Source: JABDMH01 sp964428345 (lineage in GTDB: Bacteria; Bacteroidota; Bacteroidia; Chitinophagales; Saprospiraceae). From it: 64,000 bases of DNA. The stretch lies in the NCBI GenBank assembly GCA_964428345.1, contig CAYRYD010000002.1, forward strand, positions 186,001 through 250,000, given 5' to 3'. The notes under the pieces are model-generated. The model saw only the letters and a list, made by a program, of their open reading frames with translations. It was not told where the DNA came from and searched no databases. A program made the position numbers and the translations under genes. Below are positions 54,300 through 63,697 of this stretch, piece after piece (the stretch's first letter is position 1; the number at the start of each line of letters is the position of its first letter).

Positions 54300-55637
54300 A
54301 TGGCGAAAAAGCTTTTTTATGTAAGCTTACATGCTCTCGTAATTTTGATCATCTGGTCCTGCAACAAAGCCACCGACCTTACGGCCATTCTGGATGGGCC
54401 GGATCCGCTCGACATCCGGTCTGATGATATTGCTTTTAAAACCCGGACTATTCCCGGTGATTCCATTATAACTTATAATGATTCTGCCCTTATTCCTTCT
54501 CATTTTACCGGCAGCATAGATGACCCCGTCTTCGGTATATCGGATGCATTCCTGAGCTTTCAGCTCGGGATATTCACCGAGCCCGATTTAACCGGAGCGA
54601 GTCTGGATTCAGTGGTGCTTTCGCTCGAATACGATACCACCCGAAAACAGTATGGAGCACTAAACGCCCCTGTCAGTTTTGAAGTTTTTGAGCTGACCGG
54701 CGATCTGTCAACTTCCTCCAATTACTATTCATCGTCAACAGTTGAATACAATCCGGAGCCCATTGGTGAAGTTGAAGGGCTCATACCGAATTTCAAGGAT
54801 ACCCTGTTTATTCCCGAGCCCCAGAGTATACGCATCGACACCGTAGCCTACAGGCCCCATCTCCGCATTCCTCTGAGACGGATTGGTCAGGACCTGATTC
54901 AGTTTACAGAGCAGGACTTCGCATCGGTGGAAATATTTATCAAGAAATTTAAAGGGTTGACTCTGCGACCCAGCAGTTCCTGCGAAGGAATGGTGTTTTT
55001 CAGAATGCTGTCCGGACTTTCAAGAATCAATCTGTACTACACCCGGAACGACACTTCGAGATTGGTACAGTTTCCGGTTCTGGAAGGCCGAACGGTCCTG
55101 TTTAATACCTATCAACATCAAATCACCGGCACTCCGGTTGAGGCGGCATACAATAATCCGGCAGAAAATGATTCGATCCTGTACCTGCAATCGATGCAGG
55201 GACCGGATCTACTGATTGAAATCAGTGACCTGAGTGCCTTGCAAAACTCGATGATCAATTTTGCTCAATTGGAGCTCAATCTGGCGATCCCAACCGAAGC
55301 CGATACTGCAATATATAAACCCATTACCCAGATGATCATCCAGGAGTTGAAAGAAAACGGCTCCCGGGAAGACATTATTGATCTCAGGTTGGCTGGCGGA
55401 AATCAGTTGACCGATTTCTTCGGAGGCAATCTGCAATTGGACGAAGATTCTGAAATATATTCATACAAGTTTAACATTACCCGGCACTTACAAAAAATCC
55501 TGGACGGTACATCGGGCAATAAAATGATTGTTTCCAACATTTTTAAAGGAGCACAGCCAAATCGTTCGATCTTGTACGGCAAATCATCACACGCTTTGTC
55601 TGCCCGTATTAAGGTGACTTATTCAAATTCCAACTAA
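54300..55637 (+). CDS. DUF4270 lipoprotein
   Basis: A 445-residue lipoprotein: signal peptide with lipobox (IIWSC, C21), then a large beta-rich body with DUF4270 features (FKTRTIPGDSIITYNDSALIPSHFTGSIDDPVFGISDAFLSFQL by position about 46-88, and YKFNITRHLQKIL near the end). It is probably anchored in the inner face of the outer membrane or on the surface. Function is unknown; the conserved link with the GT5-like gene suggests joint action in envelope polysaccharide metabolism, which is inference. DUF4290 follows after 17 bases. Confidence 0.85.
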   Translation: MAKKLFYVSLHALVILIIWSCNKATDLTAILDGPDPLDIRSDDIAFKTRTIPGDSIITYNDSALIPSHFTGSIDDPVFGISDAFLSFQLGIFTEPDLTGASLDSVVLSLEYDTTRKQYGALNAPVSFEVFELTGDLSTSSNYYSSSTVEYNPEPIGEVEGLIPNFKDTLFIPEPQSIRIDTVAYRPHLRIPLRRIGQDLIQFTEQDFASVEIFIKKFKGLTLRPSSSCEGMVFFRMLSGLSRINLYYTRNDTSRLVQFPVLEGRTVLFNTYQHQITGTPVEAAYNNPAENDSILYLQSMQGPDLLIEISDLSALQNSMINFAQLELNLAIPTEADTAIYKPITQMIIQELKENGSREDIIDLRLAGGNQLTDFFGGNLQLDEDSEIYSYKFNITRHLQKILDGTSGNKMIVSNIFKGAQPNRSILYGKSSHALSARIKVTYSNSN

Positions 55638-55654
55638 AAATTGACCAACTAATT

Positions 55655-56317
55655 ATGCCTGTTTTCGAATACAACTCCCAGCGACCTAACCTGACCATCC
55701 CTGAATACGGCCGGCATATTCAGAAAATGATAGAATATGCCCGGACCATCGAGGATCCTGAAAAGCGGCAGCGTACTGCAGAAGCCATTGTCGATCTGAT
55801 GAACCAGATGGTACCTCAGGGAAAGCAGGAGGAAGACTATATGGATAAACTATGGAAACATTTCTTCCGGATAGCAGAATACGACATCGATGTAGTGCCT
55901 CCCTCCGGCGAAAAACCGGTACACCACGATCTAAAGAGGGATCTGAGTACATTGCCCTATACCCAGTCTGACCTCAAATACCGCCATTATGGTAAAAACG
56001 TCAACACCATGATAGCCAAGGCGATGGAGATGCCAGACGGGCCGATAAAAGATGGTTTCATTCATACCATTGCCTCGTATATGAAACTCGCCTATAAAAA
56101 CTGGAACAAAGATCACTATGTCAGTGATGACAATATTGTCACCGACATCGCCATTATGTCTGAAGGTAAATTAGCCATTCCCGATGGCAGCAATCTGGAT
56201 CTCCTGGGCAATTCCATGAAAAATGTACCCAGCAATAGCATCACTCCCCCCCGGGGCAAAAGAAAAGGAGGACCACAGAAACGCAACTTTAAAAAGCGAA
56301 AAAACCCCAGACATTAA
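55655..56317 (+). CDS. DUF4290 protein
   Basis: A 220-residue cytoplasmic protein, helical, starting MPVFEYNSQRPNLTIPEYGRHIQKMIEYARTIED, the DUF4290 signature, with VDLMNQMVPQ and KYRHYGKNVNTMI repeated in style, and a basic tail (RGKRKGGPQKRNFKKRKNPRH) that could bind nucleic acid. In many Bacteroidota it lies directly before murA, as here. Function is unknown. A terminator follows, so it ends the three-gene unit from 53457. Confidence 0.88.
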   Translation: MPVFEYNSQRPNLTIPEYGRHIQKMIEYARTIEDPEKRQRTAEAIVDLMNQMVPQGKQEEDYMDKLWKHFFRIAEYDIDVVPPSGEKPVHHDLKRDLSTLPYTQSDLKYRHYGKNVNTMIAKAMEMPDGPIKDGFIHTIASYMKLAYKNWNKDHYVSDDNIVTDIAIMSEGKLAIPDGSNLDLLGNSMKNVPSNSITPPRGKRKGGPQKRNFKKRKNPRH

Positions 56318-56340
56318 ACTGTTCTTTAATATATTTGACA

Positions 56341-56364
56341 GGGCTATCCAAATAGCCCTTTTTT
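56341..56364 (+). terminator. Rho-independent terminator after DUF4290
   Basis: GGGCTA (56341-56346) and TAGCCC (56353-56358) form a six-pair stem with a six-base loop, followed by six T (56359-56364). It lies 24 bases past the DUF4290 stop and 19 bases before murA, so it separates the two genes or attenuates read-through into murA. Confidence 0.85.
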
Positions 56365-56382
56365 ATTTCTGGTATTGATCGT

Positions 56383-57702
56383 ATGGCGTCGGATATCTTT
56401 GAAGTGGAAGGTGGACATATTCTGAAGGGTGATCTTATCCCTCAGGGTGCTAAAAATGAAGCATTGCAGGTACTTTGCGCCGTCATACTTACCGATGAAC
56501 CGGTGATCATCAGCAATGTACCGGAGATTGAAGATGTCCGGAGGTTGATTGAGTTGTTGAAAGGACTGGGTTGCGACGTTGAACGAACTTCACCGGGTAC
56601 TTACCGTTTTCAGGCAAAAGATATTGATCTTGATTTTATCGCCTCCGACGAATATCAGGCCAAAGCGAGAAGTATCCGGGGCTCGGTGATGCTTATGGGT
56701 GCCATGCTTTCCCGTTTCCGCCGGGCTTTTCTGCCCAAGCCGGGAGGGGACAAAATAGGCCGGAGAAGGCTGGATACCCATTTTCATGGTTTCACCGAAT
56801 TGGGCGCTGAATTTAAATACGATGACATCAGGGATCATTACTACCTGGAAGGCAGCAATCTGAAAGGTACTTATATTCTGATGGATGAAATTTCGGTGAC
56901 CGGAACTGCCAATATGTTGCTTGCTTCGGTAATGACCAGCGGAAAGACTACGATTTACAATGCGGCCTGCGAACCTTACGTGCAGCAACTATGCAAGATG
57001 TTGATCAGCATGGGCGCGAAGATCAGCGGGCTCGCTTCCAATAAGCTGGAAGTCGAAGGGGTAAAATCGCTGAGAGGCACCACTCACCGCATCCTCCCCG
57101 ACATGATTGAAATTGGCAGTTTCATTGGTCTTGCGGCCATGACCCGGTCTCACATCCGGATCAAAGATGTATGTTTTCAGGAACTTGGCATCATACCCCG
57201 GGTATTTCAGCAATTGGGTATTCAACTCTACTGCGAAGAGGATGATCTCATCGTTCCGCAACAGGACCATTATGAGATTCAGACATTCATCGATGGTTCT
57301 ATTCTGACTATTTACGATAGCCCCTGGCCGGGATTCACACCCGATTTGATGAGCATCATTCTGGTGGCGGCTACCCAGGCCCGGGGGAGTGTGCTGGTTC
57401 ATCAGAAAATGTTTGAGAGCCGGCTTTTTTTTGTCGATAAGTTAATCGATATGGGAGCCCAGATCATATTGTGTGATCCTCACCGTGCTACCGTGATTGG
57501 CCTGGATCGAAAGTTTCCCTTACGGGGTATCGAAATGACCTCTCCCGATATCAGAGCTGGTGTGGCCTTGTTGATCGCTGCGATGTCATCTGCAGGTACC
57601 AGTGTGATTCACAACGTTCAACAGATCGACCGTGGTTACCAGAATATTGAGGAACGTCTCAACGCCATTGGTGCCCGGATCCGGCGAGTGAAGGGTTCTT
57701 AG
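56383..57702 (+). CDS. murA: UDP-N-acetylglucosamine 1-carboxyvinyltransferase
   Basis: First committed step of peptidoglycan synthesis, transfer of enolpyruvate to UDP-GlcNAc. The 439-residue protein has the N-terminal QGAKNEAL (K24 and N25), the two inside-out alpha/beta domains and the mobile loop KPGGDKIGRRRLD near 119-131. At the place of the catalytic Cys (C115 in E. coli) stands Asp, D123. Asp enzymes are active and are known to be resistant to fosfomycin in other bacteria. Convergent with the polyprenyl synthase gene, only four bases apart. Confidence 0.95.
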   Translation: MASDIFEVEGGHILKGDLIPQGAKNEALQVLCAVILTDEPVIISNVPEIEDVRRLIELLKGLGCDVERTSPGTYRFQAKDIDLDFIASDEYQAKARSIRGSVMLMGAMLSRFRRAFLPKPGGDKIGRRRLDTHFHGFTELGAEFKYDDIRDHYYLEGSNLKGTYILMDEISVTGTANMLLASVMTSGKTTIYNAACEPYVQQLCKMLISMGAKISGLASNKLEVEGVKSLRGTTHRILPDMIEIGSFIGLAAMTRSHIRIKDVCFQELGIIPRVFQQLGIQLYCEEDDLIVPQQDHYEIQTFIDGSILTIYDSPWPGFTPDLMSIILVAATQARGSVLVHQKMFESRLFFVDKLIDMGAQIILCDPHRATVIGLDRKFPLRGIEMTSPDIRAGVALLIAAMSSAGTSVIHNVQQIDRGYQNIEERLNAIGARIRRVKGS

Positions 57703-57706
57703 TCGG

Positions 57707-58681
57707 TTACTTATTGCGGTCTGTTACAAATTGAATCAAAGACATCAGCGAATTTCTGGATTCATTTAAAGGAAATTCCTGGAGTATTTTCAGGGCCCGG
57801 TCTTTATAAAGGTTCATTCGCTGATGGGTGTAGTCCAACCCCCCTTTGGCACGGGCAAAATCTACAATTTCCCTGACCCGGGCTCTTTCGTGACTGTGAT
57901 TTTTAACCAGATTGATGATATGACGCTTTTCAGACCGGGAGGCATTTTCCAAAGCAAAAATCAGGGGCAGGGTCATCTTTTTTTCCTTGATATCAATACC
58001 GGTAGGCTTACCGATAGAACCAGTGCCATAGTCAAACAGATCGTCCCTGATCTGGAACGCCATACCAATATTCAATCCAAACTCCCCCACCCTATTCAGA
58101 ATATCCGGATTGGCGGTTACGGTCGATGCTCCTGCTTTACAGGCAGCCGCTATGAAGGAGGCGGTCTTCTTTTCAATTATTTCATAATAGACTTCCTCCT
58201 TGATATCGAGTTTGCGGGATTTTGCCATTTGCAATAACTCACCTTCACTCATCTTCTTCACCGCTTCATTGATGATCTTCAACAGCTGAAATTCATCGTT
58301 GTCCAGGGCAACCATCAACCCCTTGGATAGCAGGTAATCGCCGACCAGAACGGCAATCTTATTCTTCCAAAGGGCATTGATCGAAAAAAAACCCCTGCGC
58401 TTTTCAGCATCATCGACCACGTCGTCGTGTACCAGGGTGGCCGTGTGAATCAATTCAACCAGCGATGCCGCTGTGTAGGTCGAATCGTTGACCTCCCCAA
58501 AAACTTTAGCCGATAACAATACAAACATCGGACGCATTTGCTTGCCTTTCCGGTGAGCGATATAAAACATGATTCGGTCGAGTAAAGCGACATTGCTACG
58601 CATGGCATCCCGGAATCTGGATTCAAATTCCTTCAGCTCGCTCTCAATTGGTTTTTTGATAGACTCAAGTGTTAGCGTCAT
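57707..58681 (-). CDS. Trans-polyprenyl diphosphate synthase
   Basis: Elongates isoprenoid diphosphates, probably for the menaquinone side chain. ATG 58681 gives 324 residues; the longer frame to 58765 reads through a promoter. Both aspartate-rich motifs are seen: LVHDDVVDD near 84 and DDLFDYGTGS near 213, with GKQMRPMFVLLSA (near 44) and the KKMTLPLIFAL segment. Small-chain (C10-C20) and long-chain enzymes share these motifs, so the chain length is not settled; the Ala/Ser residues before the first motif favour a long chain. Confidence 0.9.
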   Translation of the reverse strand: MTLTLESIKKPIESELKEFESRFRDAMRSNVALLDRIMFYIAHRKGKQMRPMFVLLSAKVFGEVNDSTYTAASLVELIHTATLVHDDVVDDAEKRRGFFSINALWKNKIAVLVGDYLLSKGLMVALDNDEFQLLKIINEAVKKMSEGELLQMAKSRKLDIKEEVYYEIIEKKTASFIAAACKAGASTVTANPDILNRVGEFGLNIGMAFQIRDDLFDYGTGSIGKPTGIDIKEKKMTLPLIFALENASRSEKRHIINLVKNHSHERARVREIVDFARAKGGLDYTHQRMNLYKDRALKILQEFPLNESRNSLMSLIQFVTDRNK

Positions 58682-58723
58682 ATTTAGTAGCTTAGGCGCC
58701 AAAATTGATTTGCGCCCAAGATA

Positions 58724-58731
58724 CAAAGCTA
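58724..58731 (-). promoter_or_regulatory. -7 promoter element for the polyprenyl synthase gene (TAGCTTTG)
   Basis: TAGCTTTG on the minus strand fits TAnnTTTG, 43 bases before the ATG at 58681. It lies inside the longer frame to 58765, supporting the internal start. No good -33 box. Confidence 0.45.
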
Positions 58732-58877
58732 TCAGAGGATGACAGGACTTACTTTGGGTAATCAAGACAATTCGACTGCCGGTAGACCAGGCGCAAAATG
58801 TTATGAACTGACACCTCAGACAGACCGGTCGCTTGCCGACTCATTTTATGGTACATTAATCAGACCCAGCAACCTGC

Positions 58878-59852
58878 GTGTTACAGTTATTTAGGAAGAA
58901 TCTTTTTGTTTACAACATTTTCTTACTGGCGTACTGTCTGGTACTCCGGATATCCTGGTTTTTCATGGATCAGGCAACCGTAAACCGGGATCATGCCGGT
59001 ATCCTGTCGCACTACCTATATGATCTATTGGGAGAAGACACTGTTGTGATCAAGGTTTTTGCCCTCCTTCTGCTCCTTTTTCAGGCGATACAAATCAACC
59101 GGTTGGTCAGTTTAAACCGGCTCACCAATGAAAATTCTCTTTTCCCCGGCGTGTTTTACCTGTTGATGTCGTCGACAACGCTCGAATTCATTCCCCTGCA
59201 TCCCCAGCTGATGGCCAACACTTTTGTCATCATCATGATGTTGGATGTCTTTAAGCAGACCCGCAATGTTCAGCTGCACCTGGATATGTTTAATGTGGGA
59301 CTTTCGGTAGGACTGGCCAGCCTTTTTTACTTTCCTTACATCCTGTTCCTGATCATCGGCATCACTGGTGTTATCTATTTACGCACCTACAAGTGGGTCG
59401 ATACCGTCCGGGCTCTGCTCGGTGTACTCGTCCCTTATTTTCTGGTGGGTACCGTGATCTTCCTCTTTGACCACCTGTCTGACCTCTGGTTTCTGCACAT
59501 CAGGGCTTCAGTTGGGCTTCTGGATCTTAACGAACTGATCAGCTGGAAAGGCTATGTTCTGATCGGTGTATATGCCCTGATTATCCTGGTATCGGTCTTT
59601 ATGTCAAGAAAGTACAATACAGGGCTTAACATTCACGTCCGAAAAAAAATTACCGTATTGTTTATCGCGCTCATTGGTGCAATGGTCCTCGCGACCCTGG
59701 TAGCGGATACCGGCATCACCAGCCTTCTCTTTGGCGTATTTCCACTCTCGATCCTGATGGCGGCAATGTTTCTGGAGCTGGAACCGCAATTTGCCGAGAT
59801 TTTACATTTCCTGCTTTTGACGATGGCTTTGATTTTCCAGTATATTGTCTGA
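58878..59852 (+). CDS. DUF6427 membrane protein
   Basis: A 324-residue polytopic membrane protein with about nine helices (IFLLAYCLVLRISWFF, VIKVFALLLLLFQAIQI, VGLASLFYFPYILFLIIGI, YVLIGVYALIILVSVFM and others). The pattern and the RTYKWVDTVRALLGVLVPYFL region match DUF6427 of Bacteroidota, a family with no known role. The start is GTG 58878, with no better ATG nearby. Divergent from the polyprenyl synthase gene. A 120-base gap precedes dsbD. Confidence 0.75.
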   Translation: MLQLFRKNLFVYNIFLLAYCLVLRISWFFMDQATVNRDHAGILSHYLYDLLGEDTVVIKVFALLLLLFQAIQINRLVSLNRLTNENSLFPGVFYLLMSSTTLEFIPLHPQLMANTFVIIMMLDVFKQTRNVQLHLDMFNVGLSVGLASLFYFPYILFLIIGITGVIYLRTYKWVDTVRALLGVLVPYFLVGTVIFLFDHLSDLWFLHIRASVGLLDLNELISWKGYVLIGVYALIILVSVFMSRKYNTGLNIHVRKKITVLFIALIGAMVLATLVADTGITSLLFGVFPLSILMAAMFLELEPQFAEILHFLLLTMALIFQYIV

Positions 59853-59972
59853 ACCGGTATATATCATTCATCCCGGTAAAATCGTTACAATCTTGGCTCC
59901 AGAAAGATATCTGATGCCATCGTCAAACCTTTGCAGGCAGATCGCGTTGTTTTGTATAATTCACAATCTGGC

Positions 59973-62483
59973 ATGAAAAAATTCGTACTCCTGATTGGAT
60001 GCATTCTGGCAGTCATTGTCCCCGGTAAAGCCCAAATCTATAATCCGGTTAAATGGAACACTGCTATCCGGCATCTACATGACACAGAATATCAAATTAC
60101 TTTCAGTGCCACCATCGACAGGGGATGGGCCGTATATTCTCAATATCTGGAAAGTGACGAAGGACCCGTTGCCACCAGCATTACCTATGAATCCGGCAAC
60201 CTAGAATTGATCGGTCTGAGCGAGGAAAACGGGCATCGCAAGGAGGGGTTTGACCCGCTTTTTGATATGAATGTCGTCAAGTTTGCAGAGGAATTTATCA
60301 TAACTCAGAAGTTCAGAGTGACAAATGGTTCTTCTGTGAAAGGTTATCTGACCTATATGACCTGTGATGACACCAAATGTCTGCCACCTACCGATGTCAA
60401 TTTTGATATGACACTTCCACCGGCCGGTGTCACTGATCAGAAAGGAGCTCCACCGGAAAAAAACGGAGATCCGGATACCGGCAGCACCGGTCTATTCGAT
60501 GTCCTGGAGGAAACAACCCCGTTTGATGCCCTTGATGGAGCGGTTGACCCTCCGGGAGATGGCCTTTTAGCCCCGGTGAAATGGAGTGCCCGATATGTCG
60601 AAGGAACTCAGGATCAAGTGATTTTCACAGCAACGATTGATGATGGATGGCACATTTATGACCAGGTGATTGAAGGTGATGATGGCCCCATCCCTACCGA
60701 ATTCTGGGTCAATGATGAAAAGCTGGTATTGCCTTATGAAGCTAAGGAAGAGGTAGAGGAAAAAGATGAATTCTTTGGAGGGATCCTGATTAAAAAGTTG
60801 AAGAAATCGGTCCGGTTTACCTACGATGTTCCTGTGACGGCAGATCTCATCGAAGGTGAAATCGTCTATATGGCCTGCGACAAAGAAAAATGCATCAATC
60901 CTTTTTTCCTGCCGGCTTTCACCATTGATCCGACAAAGAAGGAAGTACATCTGGATACCGGCGATGAAGAAGCTGGGATGGAGGTTGAATCCGGCACCTA
61001 CCCGATTCCTCCCGTCGATTTGACTCAGCCGGTAGAGGAATGCGGTGATGCCCACCTCTCCAATGTGGCAAAATATACGCTGCTGAACATTTTTTTTCTT
61101 GGATTTATCGGTGGACTACTGGCTTTGCTCACACCCTGCGTATTTCCGATGATTCCCCTGACCGTTAGTTTCTTTACCAAAGGCAGTCATAACCGGAAAT
61201 CAGGTATACGACAAGCCTCTCTATATGGCTTTTTTATCCTGTTGGTCTACTTGTTGCTTAGTGTCCCATTTCACTTGTTGGATACCGTCAATCCGGGTAT
61301 CCTAAACGACATCTCGACCAACGTGGGTCTCAACATCTTTTTCTTCCTGATCTTTGTCTTCTTTGCCTTCTCCTTTTTTGGTTATTATGAGATCACCCTC
61401 CCCAGCCGGTGGACAAACCGAGTGAGTAATGCAGAGAGTGTCGGAGGGTTGATCGGCATCTTTTTTATGGCCCTCACCCTGGCACTGGTTTCCTTTTCCT
61501 GCACAGGACCAATCCTGGGTTCGCTGCTGGCCGGAGCATTGACCTCGGAAGGGGGTGCTATGCAACTTACAACCGGTATGGCAGGATTCGGCTTGGCCCT
61601 GGCCTTACCTTTCACCTTGTTTGCCGCCTTCCCGACCATGCTCAATGCCCTGCCAAAGTCCGGAGGATGGTTAAACACTGTCAAGGTTGTATTGGGATTT
61701 CTGGAATTGGCGCTGGCTTTCAAGTTCTTGTCGAATGCGGACCTGGTAAAGCGCTGGGGATTACTGAAAATCGAACCATTCCTGGCCATTTGGATCCTGA
61801 TCTTTATCGGTCTCAGTATCTATTTGTTTGGCAAATGGAAGTTTCCGCACGACAGTCCGGTCAAAAAGCTATCACCCTTAAGGGTCCTGACCGGAGTCTT
61901 ATCCCTGGGTTTCGCCATCTATCTGGCCACTGGGTTTAGAGTTGACCAGGATAAGGGTACTTTTCAATCGCTGACCCTACTCAGTGGACTGGCCCCTCCG
62001 GCCGGTTACAGCTGGTTGTATCCTAAAAAGTGCCCAAATAACCTGGACTGCTTCAAAGATCTTACGGAGGGCATTGCCTATGCCAAAAAGGTTGATAAAC
62101 CGGTCATGATCGATTTTACCGGTCATGCCTGTGTCAACTGCCGGAAAATGGAAGAGCATGTCTGGCCAAGGGATGGCGTAAACGAACGACTACAGAATGA
62201 TTATGTCCTGATCTCCCTGTATGTCGATGAAAAAATCGAATTACCAGAAAGTCAAAAGACCGACCAGATACGCAATTACGGGCAAAAATGGGCGACCTTC
62301 CAGGCTCAGTACTTCAATAACAATTCGCAACCATATTATGTATTGCTGTCACCGGAGGGAAAACTGCTGAATAATCCAGTGGGATATACCCCGGATGCGG
62401 AAGAATACGCGGCTTTTCTCGAATGCGGCCTTTCTGCTTTCCGGACAATACGAGGTGATAACCAATTGGGATCGGCGGAATGA
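59973..62483 (+). CDS. dsbD: Thiol:disulfide interchange protein DsbD with duplicated N-terminal domain
   Basis: Transfers reducing power from cytoplasmic thioredoxin across the inner membrane. ATG 59973 gives 836 residues, against about 565 in E. coli. Signal peptide to about 22; two N-terminal DsbD alpha-type domains (about 25-155 and 205-320), each ending with a CxxxxxC pair (TCDDTKC and ACDKEKC); a CcdA-like core of eight helices from about 370 with the membrane Cys in LTPCVFPMIPL and SCTGPIL; and a thioredoxin domain with CVNC (C720, C723). The doubled N-terminal domain is unusual. The ORF opens upstream to 59931 but that start lacks a signal peptide. Confidence 0.92.
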   Translation: MKKFVLLIGCILAVIVPGKAQIYNPVKWNTAIRHLHDTEYQITFSATIDRGWAVYSQYLESDEGPVATSITYESGNLELIGLSEENGHRKEGFDPLFDMNVVKFAEEFIITQKFRVTNGSSVKGYLTYMTCDDTKCLPPTDVNFDMTLPPAGVTDQKGAPPEKNGDPDTGSTGLFDVLEETTPFDALDGAVDPPGDGLLAPVKWSARYVEGTQDQVIFTATIDDGWHIYDQVIEGDDGPIPTEFWVNDEKLVLPYEAKEEVEEKDEFFGGILIKKLKKSVRFTYDVPVTADLIEGEIVYMACDKEKCINPFFLPAFTIDPTKKEVHLDTGDEEAGMEVESGTYPIPPVDLTQPVEECGDAHLSNVAKYTLLNIFFLGFIGGLLALLTPCVFPMIPLTVSFFTKGSHNRKSGIRQASLYGFFILLVYLLLSVPFHLLDTVNPGILNDISTNVGLNIFFFLIFVFFAFSFFGYYEITLPSRWTNRVSNAESVGGLIGIFFMALTLALVSFSCTGPILGSLLAGALTSEGGAMQLTTGMAGFGLALALPFTLFAAFPTMLNALPKSGGWLNTVKVVLGFLELALAFKFLSNADLVKRWGLLKIEPFLAIWILIFIGLSIYLFGKWKFPHDSPVKKLSPLRVLTGVLSLGFAIYLATGFRVDQDKGTFQSLTLLSGLAPPAGYSWLYPKKCPNNLDCFKDLTEGIAYAKKVDKPVMIDFTGHACVNCRKMEEHVWPRDGVNERLQNDYVLISLYVDEKIELPESQKTDQIRNYGQKWATFQAQYFNNNSQPYYVLLSPEGKLLNNPVGYTPDAEEYAAFLECGLSAFRTIRGDNQLGSAE

Positions 62484-62485
62484 TC

Positions 62486-62666
62486 CGAGGCATCTAAAAA
62501 CCCCATTCAATTGTCAATCGCTGATCACAGATGAACTATTCTAAAAATAACCAACGCTCCCTGGTTTCGTAGCTTCGAGATCCACTGGCTAGCTCCCTCG
62601 CGATGCCTCGTCCCCCTTGTTACTTTTTGAATTCGCCTGATTTCAGAGGTTTTTGGAGGTTCCCCT
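62486..62666. mobile_element. Non-autonomous element (MITE-like), copy 2, diverged
   Basis: About 181 bp directly after the dsbD stop, homologous in inverse orientation to the element at 15674. Bases 62493-62522 match the complement of 15898-15927 at 28 of 30 positions; bases 62625-62650 match the complement of 15688-15713 at 23 of 26. The ends are degenerate inverted repeats. The middle is shorter than in copy 1 and has diverged. No ORF. It fills almost the whole gap between the convergent dsbD and lytic transglycosylase genes. Confidence 0.75.
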
Positions 62667-62686
62667 TAATCTATCAAGGCGAAGTC

Positions 62687-63637
62687 TTACTTGATTTTCG
62701 GCACCTTGATCTGATAGCTCTTTCCCGGTGGAACCGTCAGCTTATTCGAAGTTAGCCAGGGATTATACACCTTCAGCATGCGGTAGCTTGTGCCGTGTTC
62801 CAGGGCATAAGTCCCAAGATTGGATATTGAAGTGTCGACCGTCAATGTATGGTAATCCGTAAGCGGTTGGTAGAGTGGATCCTCATTATCGACATAAAAA
62901 CCAAAATCGGTGGGATTTTCCATGATTTCTTTCATGGCCAGAACCCTAAACAGATAGCGGCCGGTTTCAATCCCAAAGTTCATATCAAAGTAGGATTTCA
63001 TATTCTGGATCGATTGCTCCTTGGCAAACCGGGTTTCACCCATATTATAAGCTCCCAAAGCATTGGTCCAGGTGCCAAACCGCTCTTTATACCGTTTGAT
63101 CAGGGCGCAGGCTGCCCGGGTCGATTTTTCCAGATGATAGCGCTCATCAACTTCATTCGTAATTTCCAGATCATAACCCCTCGCCACGGACGACATGAAT
63201 TGCCAGATACCCCGGGCACCGGCCGGTGAGGTCTCATTGCGGAGATTGCTCTCAATGACAGCAACGTACTTAAAATCATCGGGTACTCCCTCTTCAGCTA
63301 AGATCGGACTGATTATGGGAAAATAGCGCCTGGCGTTTTTAATGTTCAGAAGGGTACTGGAATGCCAATAAGAATTGACCAGCAGTTCGCGATCCAGCCG
63401 CTCCAAGGCATCAAAATTGTCCATCGGAAAGTCTTCTTCAGCCAGGATATAGGGTTTGTCCAGTCTGACTGATTTGATAATCTGAGGCAACCGGGATATT
63501 CCGGTTTCTTCCGGAGTGACCAATTCAACCTCTTCACCGGTGGTGTTAGGACCAGGGCTGGATTCACTGGCACCAAAAAAAATCAAGCCGACAAAAACGG
63601 TCATCGCACCTAAGAACATTGAAGAATCAGAACGCAT
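62687..63637 (-). CDS. Lytic transglycosylase (MltD-like) with C-terminal LysM-like segment
   Basis: Cleaves the glycan chain of peptidoglycan, producing 1,6-anhydromuramic acid ends. The 316-residue protein has an N-terminal hydrophobic segment (AMTVFVGLIFFGAS, uncleaved anchor or signal), an SLT domain with catalytic E129 (VAVIESNL) and SPAGARGIWQFM, then YNMGETR and a degenerate LysM-like end (YALEHGTSYRMLKVYN, LTVPPGKSYQIKVP). It is a typical MltD-type architecture with fewer LysM units. Convergent with dsbD. Confidence 0.9.
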   Translation of the reverse strand: MRSDSSMFLGAMTVFVGLIFFGASESSPGPNTTGEEVELVTPEETGISRLPQIIKSVRLDKPYILAEEDFPMDNFDALERLDRELLVNSYWHSSTLLNIKNARRYFPIISPILAEEGVPDDFKYVAVIESNLRNETSPAGARGIWQFMSSVARGYDLEITNEVDERYHLEKSTRAACALIKRYKERFGTWTNALGAYNMGETRFAKEQSIQNMKSYFDMNFGIETGRYLFRVLAMKEIMENPTDFGFYVDNEDPLYQPLTDYHTLTVDTSISNLGTYALEHGTSYRMLKVYNPWLTSNKLTVPPGKSYQIKVPKIK

Positions 63638-63666
63638 AGCTCTTAATTATAATTAATTATATATTT

Positions 63667-63697
63667 CAAATATAACTAATATGTTATTAATATCAAA
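63667..63697 (-). promoter_or_regulatory. Promoter of the lytic transglycosylase gene (TTTG-N19-TATATTTG)
   Basis: On the minus strand TTTG (63694-63697) lies 19 bases before TATATTTG (63667-63674), a very good match. The region 63640-63700 is strongly AT-rich. The -33 box overlaps the end of the DUF2480 gene. The leader to the ATG at 63637 is about 25 bases. Confidence 0.75.
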
